64,000 bases of DNA from Tubulanus polymorphus. Its lineage: Eukaryota; Nemertea; Palaeonemertea; Tubulaniformes; Tubulanidae. Of the stretch, positions 32,086 to 45,145 are shown piece after piece. The position numbers and the translations under genes are program-made. The notes under the pieces are model-generated. The model had not been told where the DNA came from and searched no databases. It saw only the letters and a program-made list of their open reading frames with translations. Every line of letters starts with the position of its first letter. The stretch's first letter is position 1. The DNA lies in contig NC_134036.1 in assembly GCF_964204645.1 (NCBI RefSeq), positions 10,962,704 through 11,026,703 of the forward strand, read 5' to 3'.

Positions 32086-32959
32086 GATGCGATGATAATG
32101 TCACACATTCACTAATAAATAATTAATTACACGTGATTATTGAAAGGTATGTAATAGAATAGACTTTAGGAGATATTTGATAAAAATGATTATGATGAAG
32201 GATGTGATACTAGCTGAAAAATGTTTGAATATAGTGAGTTAAAATATATTCACAAGATGACAAATTGACTTCGTCTCAATTGTAGTTTTGATTATATATC
32301 AATATGCGTACGTAGGAACTTCCATTATATCAGCTCTCGAATCTATTATTCATCGGTAATAGATATAATATGATTTGTAGAAGAATTAACAGCTGTCGTT
32401 TCAGGCATAAGATACTTCCTATATTTCAGTAGTGGTAATCAATACGGTGTGACCGACTACAGAATAAAATATCATATTGAATGGTAATAGATAACAACGT
32501 TAAATAAGTGTTTGAACAAGAAAGTAATATTCTCACACAACGTACCCTGAGTACGATTAAAGCCTTGTTACTATTGGCCTTGCACGATCTACGTTTGGAA
32601 CGCAATCATAGCACACGCTCTATATCGGATTTTTACAACGTTTGCAATCGTACAAACGAACGCACGATCTAACAAAGTTAGTTTTGAATTCTATTGCCAA
32701 ATGCGTTTTACAACAGTTAGTGTTTCACTTTTTATAGTTAGTGTCGGATTTTTATAGTCATGCCGTCATCATACACCAGGTGGCGATGAGGTGAATGTGA
32801 GAATTCAATTGTTACTATTAAAACTTCAACACCGACTTTTGAAAAGCGTATTTTATTTACAGAATTCAAAACTAAGATTTTGAGTTGGTTATGCGATTCG
32901 TCAATTGTCCTTAGGTTCTAAACGTTATATGATTGTGCAATATCAGTTCCATCAATTTC
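32086..32959. other. Host intergenic DNA, no gene seen
   Basis: AT-rich mixed sequence. I see no open frame with a domain, no repeat copy and no RNA gene. Confidence 0.4.
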
Positions 32960-33200
32960 TGAATGGATATCAACCGGTTAATGATATTTTCCATGCGAAG
33001 AAACCAGGGTTATGAAGTCAGATTTACATCTGTATGACAGTTTAGACATTACACTGTAAACACTTGTTAGGTTGAACCACCTCGTAGATCTGGTGATCAT
33101 CGGCGAAAAGTTCGTGTAGGTGATTAACGTCGAGATAATAAACAGAATATGACCAAGAACTGATCCTTGTGGCACTCCGCGACTTGTGGCTGGCTGGGTG
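32960..33200 (-). mobile_element. LINE reverse transcriptase relic
   Basis: On the minus strand SRGVPQGSVLG (reverse transcriptase block 4) is followed, after a frame change near 33130, by HLHELFADDHQIYE, containing the FADD catalytic box of non-LTR retrotransposons. Only this roughly 80-codon core is recognisable; the flanks are too decayed to type the clade. Confidence 0.8.
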
Positions 33201-34626
33201 AGCTCGGTTCCTCGACTATGACGATCGGCTGAGGTGCTCGAGCAAACCGCGATCGATGTTTTGCTAGCGTCAAGAAAGATAATGAAATATATGTTCTAAT
33301 TCGTGTTTGCCTTGTGCCTTTCGACGAATAAAGAAATGTAAAACACAAAATTGAAAAAGTATTTGACAGCATCAAAACATATACTTTTCTTATTCTCAAT
33401 GTAAAGATGTAATTCTCCCCTCTGCATTCATTGGCTCACGTTTTAGTTTAATGGCTTTGACGTTGTCAAAATACAAACCAAGATTGAAATTCTACTGAGT
33501 GTTAGGTTTAAAGTCTATCCTTGTTGGAAAATGAATGTATTGAACAGCTGTTTTGCTAAAACGACTGCACTGAACGACTGAATCTATCATTTCGATCCTA
33601 GACGGCAATTGTCAAGGCTGGAGACGTACAGTCAATAGGTAATAATGGCGAGATGAGAGACTTCAAATATACTGTCTAGCCCGGTGCTCTTCAAACTGTT
33701 AGCAGTTCCGATCTAGGCTCCTTAGAACACTTCACAGTTCTCTTCAAATGTAATGTCTCTTGTTCCCGGCACCTGTTCTCAGCGATATTTATATTCACAT
33801 TTTGGTGACTGCTTCTAAAGCAACTACATTCTTGGCTGCGCAACTCCGAAGGCTGAAATACACAGACAATTTGCGACACCAGGAACAAGGTAGTAAATAA
33901 CGGTTCATTTTTTTGTTGTCAATGTCCGAGAATGTAGGAATGTAAGTAAACTCGGGTACGATTTTCTAATTCGGACATTACTGAAGCTGTGTACGTATTC
34001 ATTATTTATGATATGCTAGAGAGTTCAGCGTTAGTAAAATCCGTAACAAAACAAACAGTTCAATTCTTTCATATCTATATCATGATTCATTCGTCATTTC
34101 GTCCGAAGTTTTCGAATAAGAACATCTACCCTTTTGAAGTAACTATACTTCAAATTTGAGTTTCAACGTCGGTTAGGAACTACTTCGTACTCAAGCGTCA
34201 AAACGTGAAACTGGGCCGAGAATTTGAAACAAATGATGTGGTTGCTTGAAGTAAATGGAGTCAGTTGAAATCTACAATTCATTTTTTAGCAAAACTCTTT
34301 TTTGGCATTTCAATCTCAGTTATTTTAACATCTTTTTCGTCACTTTAATAAATTCACATAAATAATCAATCTTTCTGGATTTCCGGTCTCTTTATCTTAC
34401 TATACCAAGCGATGGCGCTCGCTAGAATTCACCAGGTCTACTCTAGTTACAACTCGAGTATCTGCATTTATTTTTTAATTCCTTCAATTTCACTGAATGA
34501 GAAAAAGTACAACAATGATATAAAACTATTTAACTACAGTTAAGAAATCGAAGATGTCATTTCAATCGAATACGTTTAATATTACATTTTTCGTAGGCAG
34601 TAAGAATCACGTGTGCGTCATTTCAG
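33201..34626. other. Host intergenic DNA with MITE relics, upstream of the WSC gene
   Basis: About 33590-33720 carries an inverted copy of the 31318 and 29750 MITE family (TACAGTCAATAGGTAA, GGCGAGATGAGAGACTTC). Nothing else supported. TTTCAG directly precedes the WSC start codon at 34627, which could be an acceptor for a 5' untranslated exon. Confidence 0.45.
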
Positions 34627-37235
34627 ATGAACTATTTCCTAACACTGGGAGCGATGCTGTTGTTGACAGCGTCATACGTGTCGTCATCACCTGACGCGGG
34701 GTCACGCACGACAACGCAGGCTAACAACGGTGAGTCTCAATGTACTGGTACTTTCAATCACACGCCTGAGTAATGGGGTATGGTACCCGCAGTACTACCT
34801 GGGACAATCAAGGATTCCACGTATGGCAGGCGAAGATCCACCAGGTTGGCTAGTAGATAGTTGCTCGTCCGCTTTCAATTTCCTTCTACATTTCAAGGAA
34901 ATCTGAATGAACATTTTTCTTACATGAATCGATATTTTATGAAGACTATCCAAATCTGATAAGAAGAATGAAAGTTTTACAAATTAGGAGAGTCCTGTGA
35001 TAATGGATTCAGGAGTCTAACAAATCCAGTTCAAAGTTAATTGAAAATAAACTTACGTTGACATCGGACAACCTACTGCTGGTTATGCCATCTGGTGGGA
35101 TAGCTGGTTTTACGGGTATCCCGTTATTTCAATACGTCATGGTGATGATGTTGATTTAATTGTGGCAATGTTATATGCCAGTTTTTATTTGCAGGGTATA
35201 ATTAAAAGTATTTTCGATTCGGCAGGTTTATCTGTATGTAGTTCCTAAATGCTATTAAGTCGTGGTTATCTTAGCCGAGTAAATACAGTGGTTTATATAT
35301 CATCACTTTTTGGTATTTCAATGTTGAGTCATGTACAAGGTACCATTAGTTTCTATCTTCATCCCCAATCGCAAAATTACATTTGACTGCAATTGAAAGG
35401 GAGAAATTCCAGAGAAAAATAGCCTAACCGACAAATCAAGAAGTGTGTTCGTAATTCTTTTCCTGGCGACTTTTTCAACATTCATATATTTTGTCTTTTT
35501 TGACGTAACTTTTTTTCATCAGATTGTCGAAACTACGTTGGATGTTTTAAAGACGGTCCAAAAAGAGATCTCACATTGTTTGCGATGAACGGGGACAGAA
35601 GCATGACTATCGAGAAATGCATTGGTATGTGTAAGGACAGAGGTAAGAATACTCACAGTTCTTCGTTCAATAGGGACATGTTTCAGATTCTGAGGGTGTC
35701 ATACGAATTCGCGTGTGTGTGTGTATGTGTGTGTGCGTGCATGTGTGGTAAAAACACCTCACCAATGTTTAGATAACAATTTTTGCCATTGCATTTTGGA
35801 GAGCCCCACTCTCGTTGAGCTTGTTGAAGATTTCCGGTGTTGTCATATCACAGAAAGACGGAATCGCGGAATTTTCCAAAAACGCGGAATTGCTTCATTT
35901 TTACTATAGATAGTGAACGGGTTTTCCCACGGGGATACCCACTGTCGGACAGGGCACCGGACCCAGGTTTTCAACACCGGGAATTAGTATTTGATAATTT
36001 ATTATATCGCCAGTCAACAACTTAACGATACTGTTCCAAATAATGGGGAACCTAGGCAATACGTGCTTTGCGAATTCAGTGATACAGAGTATCGCTGCAT
36101 TAACTGAAGGAATACAAATTGATGGTACGTAAACGTAGGATTTGTGATGACACCATGGGTCATTCCCCAGGACTCATTTCCGAGTTAAGATTTGACTCTG
36201 GTCTTTGGATTTAAAACATTGGAAATGAATTGATTCTAAGTAACTGAGAGTTAACTCACAACTGTGGAACTGGATCGATGTCAGACGAAAATAAATAGAC
36301 ATTATGTATATTTCATTCTGGTTTAGGATTGTTCATGCGTGTTGTGTGTCTACATTGTTGTTATTAGCGAATGTGGTTTATCTTTTAGAATTAAATGATA
36401 TGAAAGATTATAAAATGGTTTCGTTTTTTTTAATGTTTACTTTGTGACTGCTATAACATATATGTCCCTATGCTGATTATTTAGATCAAAAGAATCTTAT
36501 TGGTACCGGTACTGGACGGCCGTAAAATTATAATAATTTCAAAGGAATTTGAACCGGTACTTGGTCGTAGGATTTCATGTTTGCAACCATCTACAACTAC
36601 GGTCCGACACCGCGAACGTGCTCAATATTTATCTGATAATATTCGTTTCTGACGTTCTCAAAAAGTCGATGAACTTCGATAACCGAAGTTTGCCTAGTAG
36701 AAATAGACATTAGGTGCCTGGTCTCTTTCACCCCACTTGATTCTGAATTCTTCTACAGGTGGCAGCCAGTCAACGGTATCGTAATATAATAATTCCATAT
36801 AAAATTGCCTGGAAATAATGGGATTCGAACTTAACTCGTTGCATCGATCGGTCCGGTGCCCTGTCCGACAGTGGGTATCCCCGTGGGAAAACCCGTTTAC
36901 TATTTAAAGTAAAAATGAAGAAATTCCGCGTTTTTGGAAAATTCCGCGATTCCGTCTTTCCGCGATATGACAACACCGGAAGATTTCTTAAGACGTCAGA
37001 CTCAGTTTGCAACAAAGGCATTATTAATAGGAATCACAACTTTTGACTGTTTGTTTTCTTTTCAGGATATATATTTGCTGGACTTCGACATAGATGGCAT
37101 TGTTTCTGTGGTAACCGTGTCGGCGAATATGGTTCAGCACCAGAATCTGAATGCGATATGAATTGCGCAGGAAACCCTACCGAAAAATGCGGAGGCAAAG
37201 CGAGGAATTCTGTGTACATTACTTCTGATAATTAG
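34627..37235 (+). CDS. Small secreted WSC-domain protein, three exons
   Basis: Exon 1 (34627-34729) encodes a signal peptide, MNYFLTLGAMLLLTASYVSS, and a short Thr/Ala linker, ending at GTGAGT. Exon 2 (35523-35642), after CATCAG, encodes CRNYVGCFKDGPKRDL and EKCIGMCKDRG. Exon 3 (37066-37235), after TTTTCAG, encodes YIFAGLRHRWHCFCGN, then CDMNCAGNPTEKCGG and a short tail to TAG. All junctions are phase 1. Eight Cys of the WSC fold are present in order, with the typical YVGCF, C..C and C.CG landmarks. The whole protein is only about 130 aa, a single WSC domain with no membrane anchor. WSC domains bind carbohydrates, so an extracellular glycan-binding or immune role is plausible. The introns hold repeat family X copies and a GT-rich tract. 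Confidence 0.85.
35836..36121 (-). repeat. Repeat family X, copy 2 (inverted) in WSC intron 2
   Basis: Inverted near-full copy of 31491-31773. With the direct partial copy at 36850-36976 in the same intron it could form a long intronic hairpin. Confidence 0.8.
36168..36276. repeat. Fold-back MITE-like element, diverged copy
   Basis: CAGGACTCATTTCC on the left and TTAACTCACAACTGTGGAAC on the right match the arms of 5173-5287. The left arm is decayed. Lies in WSC intron 2. Confidence 0.6.
36850..36976 (+). repeat. Repeat family X, copy 3 (partial)
   Basis: Direct partial copy from GTCCGGTGCCCTGTCCG to ATATGACAACACCGG. It lacks the left part of copy 1. Confidence 0.8.
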
Positions 37236-37409
37236 ATACGCGACAAATTCAATGCTCATTCATTAAAGACGTCAATAAGAATTTACTGAAAATGATCTTG
37301 TTCTTCGACTCATTTCTTAATCAATTGACACCGGTTGCATTAATTCCCGAAAATGTTATATTTATATAAAAAATCAATCCTATTGACGGAAATTCGAAAT
37401 GTTCCGAGA

Positions 37410-37500
37410 TCTTTTCGTTCTGGTCGAGCGGTTAAAACCGCCGGTTACTGGTCTCACCAGTCAATGGTCCGTGTGTTCGGTTCCCGGTTCTGACGGAGCC
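37410..37500 (+). repeat. Possible tRNA-derived SINE head
   Basis: CTGGTCGAGCGGTTAA resembles a tRNA A box, and GTGTTCGGTTCCCGGTTC about 50 bp later resembles a B box. No acceptor stem or full cloverleaf is evident, so a SINE relic is more likely than a tRNA gene. A B-box-like GCGGGTTCGAATCCT also occurs near 43397. Confidence 0.35.
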
Positions 37501-38058
37501 TCAGAACTGTGGACCAGGATCCGGAGTCAAATGTAACTCACTCACTGGTGCTGGATACAAAGTTTAATCCAAAAAAATTAGATTAGAATTAGACCTAATT
37601 ATCTAGCGTTCACCTAAATGTAGGAACCTAATCTTCAAAACTCCTAAACCAAGAGAACACCAATTCTACTCGGATATTTTATGAACCAATGAGTTGCTTG
37701 AGTAGTGTGTGCAACTTGGTTCAGTGACAACTCTCTGTTCCTTGAGTCTGCGCATGTATTTATAGAAACCAGTGACGGTCATAGTATTTGTTTTCCTTGA
37801 AGTAGGATTCCTCACGGCGCATCCTATAATTGATCACATTACAATCTTCATCCACGATTCCTAAACAGGTGAAAACACGTTTTTTGATTTATTTACCGAC
37901 GCTTTTATTGAATCAAATTACAACACGAGATTTTACGATTGAGTTTTAAATATAAATTAAATTCGAGCTTTTTGCTAACCTACACCGAGAGTTTCATAAT
38001 CAGATATTTCCAAAACTGCCACAATTATATCCGATTATAAACCATTGTCACCAAACGC

Positions 38059-38592
38059 TTATGAACAAAATTGGCCTTTACATTTGCCGCTGCAACAGTC
38101 CTCGTTATAGAAACATTCTACGAGCTTTCCCCAACACCTGGTATTTGCTAAAAACATAAGAAACAAAATGAAAATTTGGAGTGAAACATATGTTTTACTT
38201 ATAGGAAAAAATAATTGAACTCCTCCCCTGATGTAGGACTGACGCCGACGATGATGATCATCATAACTACCCCTTGTCACGTCGATAAACGTCTCTAAGC
38301 CGAGTTTGGGAAATTCAAGTATATAAAAACAATATTGCGTGTCAATTAAATTGATACTTGTCAGAATATAACAAATTACATAATATAATCTATGAAATGA
38401 AACTCGTAAAATTAATCTGTTGAATCAGTAAATAACTGCTTACTGCTACTTAAATGTATAGTATTCATGAGCTATTTTGAAATTATGTATTATTCCCAGT
38501 CGTTACTCACCAACTACTGACTCTGCAAATGGCGCAGCGTTGACCACAATCACAATAATAGCACATATACGATAAATCAGATTTGCGAGCAT
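38059..38592 (-). CDS. Secreted inhibitor-cystine-knot (ICK) peptide 1, two exons
   Basis: Exon 1 (38592-38511) encodes a hydrophobic leader with RICAIIVIVV and ends at GTGAGT. Exon 2 (38147-38059) follows TTTTTAG and encodes the 28-residue Cys-rich part, to TAA. The junction is phase 1. Precursor length is 56 aa. Cys spacing is C-x6-C-x5-CC-x3-C-x4-C, the C-C-CC-C-C knottin framework shared by many invertebrate peptides including ion-channel toxins, antimicrobial peptides and hormones. Sequence alone does not show toxicity. There is no obvious propeptide cleavage block between leader and knot. Paralogue at 57026-57940 on the same strand has identical exon-2 length and spacing. Confidence 0.75.
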
Positions 38593-40175
38593 TTTCGTCT
38601 AGAATCCGATTGAAAAGATATTAGCAATTTCGGAAAATCCTAAATTATAGCCATACAGAAAGTCATTTTATATGGCTTTCAGTGAATGAATTTTTGTCAG
38701 ATCACGTGCCAGGTTAAGAATAAGTCTGCTTCAGACAAAACAAAAGCTTACAATACTCGTCGTGCGAAGCAGCGATTACGGATTGTTTTATTGCTGGTTC
38801 GAATGCCGTAATAATGAAACTGGTTTCGTCGAAATTAGTATCACATTTAGTGATGATAGAAGCAATGACTAATTTTGTGAATATTGGTTTGTTAGATTTG
38901 AAGTCCATTGAATGGCATTCGCTGAACATTTTATAGTCACGTAACATTCTGTATCTCTGGCATTCATTCTGTTTCTTATCATATTTTCATGTATGATGAG
39001 CTTTTTTAATGTATTGTTTAGATGTATGTTTGTTATACAGATAATCATTGAAATTAATTTTTTTGTCATTAGAACACGTTTGATTGAAATAAACTCCCCA
39101 TTCTGCACAATCGTTGCGTTCTGTTTTAAACACCGCAATAATTTGATTGAAATTTTGTCATCACCTCACAACTGTTATAAAACAGAAATGGGTCATGAAT
39201 TTTCTGCTGAATTTAAAATATCATAAATCTAGGGATATACTAGAAATACTAGACGGTATGATCTGTGACACGTCATCGAACAATTAACTGCTGCATAGAT
39301 TTCAGCAGAAAAATATTTAGTCACCTGTTGCGTTTTTGATTCCGTTTACTTAAGTTGTTGTTCTACGTGTAATTGCTATATATAGGAAGGTTACTGAAGC
39401 CAAAACTAAGTTGCATATGCATAGGCGCCAGACAGCTTGAAACCCCTCCTAAAAGGAATTCTTATGGAATGTATACTTATTTATATAATCGCAAAAGGTA
39501 CAATAAAGGTTAGGCGAACTTGTAATTAAATTTCGAGTATGCATTGATATCGACGACGACGACGATGTTAGAAGTTTGATACATGTATTTCAGTTTTTCT
39601 CGCTGCTCCTGTGCGCCTCAACGTCAAGATCAATCGGACATTTTAATTCGATTAATTCCAGAAACCTTTCAAGTTCCATAGTTAAGAATCAGTATTGATT
39701 CCGTCAGTCTGTGGTATTCACGTATTTTCTCATCTGCTCATCGATTAACAATGATTGTTCAGCGAACTGAAATTTCAGTAACCACAACCTCAAGTGCAAC
39801 AGGTGACTGGTAGACAAGTATTTGCTCATCAATTCAGGATGATAGTTCATGCACAGAATTTTCAGTTTCAAGAACCTCGAGTGCAACAGGTGACTGGTAA
39901 GATGATTGTTCATCGAGCCGGAAGCCGCTTTCAATGCAACAAGCGACTAGATATAACTATACTGACTTTGATCCAACGGCAAATTGTTTAACGACGTGTC
40001 AATTATGCCACCTAGTGCAGTCATATAAACCAAGCCTTTCTAGATTCTATATGATGGAAATTTTATAGAATGTAAGCTAAACAAAACTCATAGCAACATT
40101 TACGTTGAACTGATGTAATGCAACGTCGTGGTTGCAGGGTGTGGTTGCAACAACAATATTCACCGTACTATCGCC
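38593..40175. other. Host intergenic DNA with a short tandem repeat
   Basis: About 39780-39960 has two copies of an 87-bp-scale unit beginning AACCTCRAGTGCAACAGGTG and ACTGGTA, and a third partial. Parts of 38600-38900 resemble DNA upstream of the second knot gene near 58000-58250. No gene supported. Confidence 0.45.
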
Positions 40176-40286
40176 CAGGACTCAGTTCCACAGTTGTGAG
40201 TTAGAGTTAACTCTGAGTTAAAATAAGTTCATTTTCAATGAGTTAACTCAGGGTCAAATCTTAACTCCGAACCGTGGAACTGAACA
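40176..40286. repeat. Fold-back MITE-like palindrome, copy 3
   Basis: Arms CAGTTCCACAGTTGTGAGTT and AACCGTGGAACTG face each other with GAGTTAAC words inside. Same family as 5173-5287. Confidence 0.7.
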
Positions 40287-41754
40287 GGTGAGTGCAATAA
40301 ACTAGCGCCTCTAAGGCTTCCCGGCTCAAATACTGAGGGAGTGGATGAAGTTTCGTTACGATAAGAAACGAAGAAATACCCTTACGCCGAAACCCTTGGG
40401 AAACGGAGCATGATTAAATGACCGAAAATGAAATGTTCATTTCGAGATCATTAATTTTTCAAACTATTTACCAATCAGCCAACTCAAATGTCCCAGATGT
40501 TTGTCAAAAAGAGTTTTATTTTCTTACCCATATAGCAAGAAGCCATTGATTTGAAATACGCTGTTTTATATTGTAGGTAACACAGTATGAGATCTGTTCT
40601 AATCTAAGAAATCATATATACTATATTGTATGAATTGTCATCTGACCAAAATACCATACGATATACAATATTCCTATTAAATGCACCATTTATGATTGCA
40701 TGTCTAGCTATTATTACCACCCCATCCATTACTTACTTGAAGTTTCGTCACCAGTGCTGATGCTATTGTGATGGATCGTCAGAGTTTGAATCCGAATATG
40801 AATATAAATATAGAAAGGACGTCGTATTGATTTCATATCTTTCATCACACTATTTGCTCATATGTTCCCGATGATGACATCCTTGTACAATTTTGGTTAT
40901 TCGATACCAAATTTCAGCAAGCGATTTAATATGGAATGCGTTCAATATATGATATATAGTTGGGGAGCTAGCTTGCATTTGCCATGTGTACTCAGCCCAA
41001 AAGTTCAACCTTTAGCAATTGATAAGCCATATGTGCGAGTGAAAGTAAGGCACATCTTGAGTTACGCATCATGAGCAGAAGGCCCCGTAACCCGCCTCCC
41101 GCCAAAAAGAAATATGAAAAAAATCAAATTCATACTAAAGATGTGTGTGCTAAAGGCAAACCTGACTTGGAAATGTCCGAACCAACACAGGGATTATATA
41201 TTTCAATCTCAAGACTATTTTACTTTTAGCATTACCAATTCAGCCTATATAAATGGGTAATTAAGGTTTTGTTCTGAGCATTGAGCCCAAACAATTTTCT
41301 TTTTCTATTTCTCATTGAACTCACAATCATTCACATTGAATCAATGTAAGACCCAATTATCTTCAGCCCAAGGAGTTAATACAGTCGTCAATCGCAACTC
41401 TATAGTAACATAGATTAAAATTGACGTGATTTAATCTGTCAATAAATCCAATTTCACAATCTTGAGGGTTTGAAACTGCTCCCAGTTCAACAAATGGTTT
41501 CTATTAAGGGCCCAGTTTTACAGTAATTTTGTTCCACGTGTCCCTGAATCAAGTTTTACAGTCTTGTTTGCTTTGACTTGTTATCCCGTTCCACCATTTA
41601 GTCAGTTTCATACGCCTCTATCACGGTCATTAGGGACTAATTTGACTTTGCATCCAGTCCCATACATTTTAGGTCTATTTGACATAACAAGTTTGAAAAC
41701 GTTATTTAGTTTAATAATATCGGATCCTGAATTTTAAGAAAAATATTCCAGACG
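40287..41754. other. Host intergenic DNA, no gene supported
   Basis: Open frame 40862-41074 has no signal, domain or splice context. AT-rich sequence without clear repeats. Confidence 0.4.
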
Positions 41755-41960
41755 AAAAAGTTTCATATTTCACCCGTTTCCACTCAGGTTTCAAGTACTG
41801 AAATTAGCACCTGTTGAGAGCATTGAATAGATAATCAAATACTATATTTAATGTATGAAGCATAAAATTTATGAGCGAATTTTCAGCTTAAAGGTTCCAA
41901 TACTTAATGCTGCAACCGAACTTTAACTAGAAGGCAGAACCGTAAGTAGATAAGAAAGTG
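41755..41960 (+). repeat. Segmental duplication block, partner of 60350-60560
   Basis: Shared words include TTCATATTT, CACCCGTTTCCACTC (TTACCCGTTTACACTC in the partner), AAGTRCTGAAATTA and TGCARCAACCGAAC-like sequence. Order and strand match. Together with the two knot genes this outlines a duplicated block of at least 3.4 kb. Confidence 0.6.
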
Positions 41961-44830
41961 GCCGCGATGACCGTATCGTGTAGTTTATTAAGAGATTCTT
42001 ATTATTTTTAGATGATTTCGATTCAATTTTTATGAATTTCATAGCCTTAAATTCATTTTGTAACTATGGCGCAGACTTAATTTCATTCAAAAGATTCTCG
42101 ACAAATAAAGGAATCTGTAAACTTATTTCAATTAATCGACCTTCGTGTTCACAATACGTTGAACTATTAACCGTGTCTAATAATTCCCAGCAGACACAGG
42201 GAAGAGAGACCGACGATTTTTCCTGTTTGTCTGATGCCAATCACAAGCAATTTGACCGCCTCGCACTAACGGCTATTGAAACACTCCGCCAACAGAAAGT
42301 CACGTGACTACAAGAAGTACTGTCAATGCCATTGAAGTGACTTCAAATTGATGAAATGTTACAAGAAAATATTCACTAAATTGGTCATATCTTTTATTCT
42401 CATTAAAAAAAAGATGAGACTTAGATGAAAATCAAAACTTTTCATAGTATAGCACTTAAACCAGCAATGCAGAAAAAATCGTTATCGCTGCGTTATTCAT
42501 CTATGGAGTAATTTGTTTTGATGCAGCATTATTTTCAATCTGTGAAAGACTTTTTACTGAGAGCCCATTGAATACGTGGTAATGATTTCTCAAAATGCCA
42601 AATTGCTACTATATTGAATTCAAATTCTTGGCGGTAAAAATGATTGCTTTTTCTAATGATTCTCGTATTTGTTAAAGGTCTGATTGTAGTCTGTAGTCGT
42701 TTGCTGCAGGTAATTAATGCAGGCAGTTTAATACGCTTGATTTTATAGCATGTTTTGGATATAAATCAGAATCTCAATTATCAGTAAACAACAATTGTTT
42801 TTGATTGGTCTGATTTAATACTAAATCTTTAAAATTTGTGTTAAGTGGGTGTATGTATTTTTCAATCATTCATTCAAATATCGTTATTACTGTACAAGCC
42901 TCCAAACCACTAAGTTTTAAACGAGCATCTACATTTTTCAGATCTCGAAGACACAGTGTGTGAAATATGGGCATTCGCAATTAGGACACGTGCTTAAGAC
43001 GTGTTTTCTGACTGTTGAATTGGTGATAGATAAAGATTGATATGATAGATCCGTTTAAATAATGTCGTTGCTATCGAATATCTTAAAACATGCATATGGT
43101 CAATTAACATACAAAAATGCATTTACATATACGAAATAAAGAGCACGAAAATGTGTTTACAATTATGAAATAAAGTCCAATTCTTACCAAACGACCTGTC
43201 CTTAAGTTTAATTTTGTCGCGCAACTGATAATATGGTGCATTTAAAATGTTTATTACCAGTCCATGCAAAACAACGAATTCCCCATTAGTATCGCCATCC
43301 AAAAGGAACATCCAGAGCAAGATTTATCTTTGTTAGGGAAATTCTGCATCTATTCTAAGTTTTGCCACATCATTATGAAGTCGCCCGTTATGAGAGCGGG
43401 TTCGAATCCTATAGTAGTGATCAATCAATGGGAAACCTTCAACCCCACACCCCTTCTGCGAGTTAGTCTCTAATTGAAGCAACCATCGAAATTTTGAGAT
43501 GCTCCCTAATGATTACCCGCTATGCAACCAAGTCAAAATAAATTATCTACCAACATTGTCATTTAATCATGTTTTGATTAATTTCTTTGCTTTTGACTTC
43601 GCATGTTCATCAGACTCTTCTCAAACTAGGTCCATTTAATAATAAGTATTCCTTGACCTACATCGGCCATGTAGTCCAACTCGGGTAAGTCGTATTCTAG
43701 TTTAATTTACTCAGTTCTATGTTATTTGGATTACTCGCTAACGAAATGATCGTCTCAGCTATTGACAACTTAAGCGGCTTTGACTTTACAGGACCCTCTT
43801 GTTTTGAAAAAAAATATTTAGGTTTCTCTTTGGTTCAAAACTATATATCTCATTACATTTGTCCTTTTGTCATCTCTGGCTGTACATGCACAACAGTAAC
43901 TATGGATCCCAGATTTCTCTGAATAATGAACAATAGTTTACATAGTTTCTGATTGAAAGTCCCAATAATTTCATCCCGACTAAGTGAAAATCTGGATTTC
44001 AATATCAGAATTAAGTGAGTTCTACCGCATCCCAGGATTAAATTCTACAAATCCTTGATAAGGTAACTGATGTTATATTAAACTTCATCAAATTTTGACA
44101 GCCAATAAACGGTTAGGATGCCATCTATTGCACAGAATAGGATCAGAACAAATGGACTAATTCATAGAAATACCATGGAAATAAATTGTCAATTAACCTG
44201 GAGGAACATGGTATGAACCTATTTCAGCTGGATTCAACTACCCGCTATTTGAACATGGGATGATAGAATTTTAAAATTTCGAGTGGCATTAGTTAATAAG
44301 AAAATACGAGTTTCTGGAACCAGACCAAAATTTATGGCAGGCAATTTGAGAAACAGCTCCTTTCCACATTTCTATTACAAACACGCTTTATCCGGATTTT
44401 GATCTGATTTGGATACTGATTGTGGTTCACCTATAAGTAAAATATTCGATTCTAAATTTCTCAAAAGAAGACTGATTTTATGATCCAGATTAACCTGGCT
44501 TTGACTATACAAAAGTACTTAACGGTTGAATCAGTAACTAATTCAGGCAAAACCACAAGTTTAAGAGACACCAGTATCAAGATTATATTCAACATCAGAA
44601 AACCATGTATTTTCAAAATTATACATTCGTAAAAACAGAACTTTATTCAGAAAAAACAGTTGACATAATGACAAATAAAAGTTTATTGTTACTTTTTAAT
44701 TTATTCACCGGTTATCTTTAAACAACTTTTGAGCAACTGGCCCCTTGATGTATATAAAAACCTATTCATCTATGTTGACCCATTCAGGCACACTATCTGA
44801 AAGTCTTTACTTCACATTTAAATGGAAAGT
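41961..44830. other. Host intergenic DNA, no gene supported
   Basis: The 91-codon frame at 42032-42307 lacks a recognisable domain. A tRNA-B-box-like word lies near 43397. The rest is unremarkable AT-rich sequence. Confidence 0.4.
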
Positions 44831-44937
44831 TTAACATTTTATCAAATTTCTCAAACGCTGATGATTTGTTCTATCGATAGCTTTTACACATACTTTCCGT
44901 ACTATTTCTACGGTAGCTGGTGGACATGGGAAGTAAG
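44831..44937 (-). pseudogene. Partial tandem duplicate of the BEN-domain terminal exon
   Basis: Minus-strand reading YFPCPPATVEIVRKVCVKAI and DRTNHQRLRNLIKC to a TAA at 44831 parallels the exon at 45146-45348, with substitutions at conserved places (Trp to Arg, Glu to Val). Similarity begins abruptly at about 44937, so the N-terminal half of the domain is missing. Shared 3' flank CAACTTTTGAGCAACTGGCC lies about 100 bp beyond the stop of both copies. Confidence 0.7.
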
Positions 44938-45145
44938 TAGAACGATAGTAATTAATTTCATTGACCAACTTTTGAGCAACTGGCCCCTAGATGTATATAA
45001 AAACCTCATATGAAAGAGAACTAAAATATCAAAAAGCTTTTTACTAAAACAAGCAGCCCTTGGCTGATAACTCTATTCATCTATGTTGACCAATTCAGGC
45101 ACACTATCTGAAAATCTTCGCTAGTAAATCATTTAAATGGAAAGT

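Noticed and set aside
37410-37500. A functional tRNA gene.
   Set aside because: Box-like words only; no cloverleaf or paired acceptor stem seen.
42032-42307. 91-codon ORF as a host gene.
   Set aside because: No domain, leader, splice context or duplicate conservation in the partner block near 60.6 kb.
44822-45013. Plus-strand 63-aa ORF with a TATA-like word upstream and a conserved duplicate at 45137.
   Set aside because: The minus strand encodes a BEN domain with a proper acceptor and stop; the plus frame is a shadow and the TATA-like word lies in the 3' flank.
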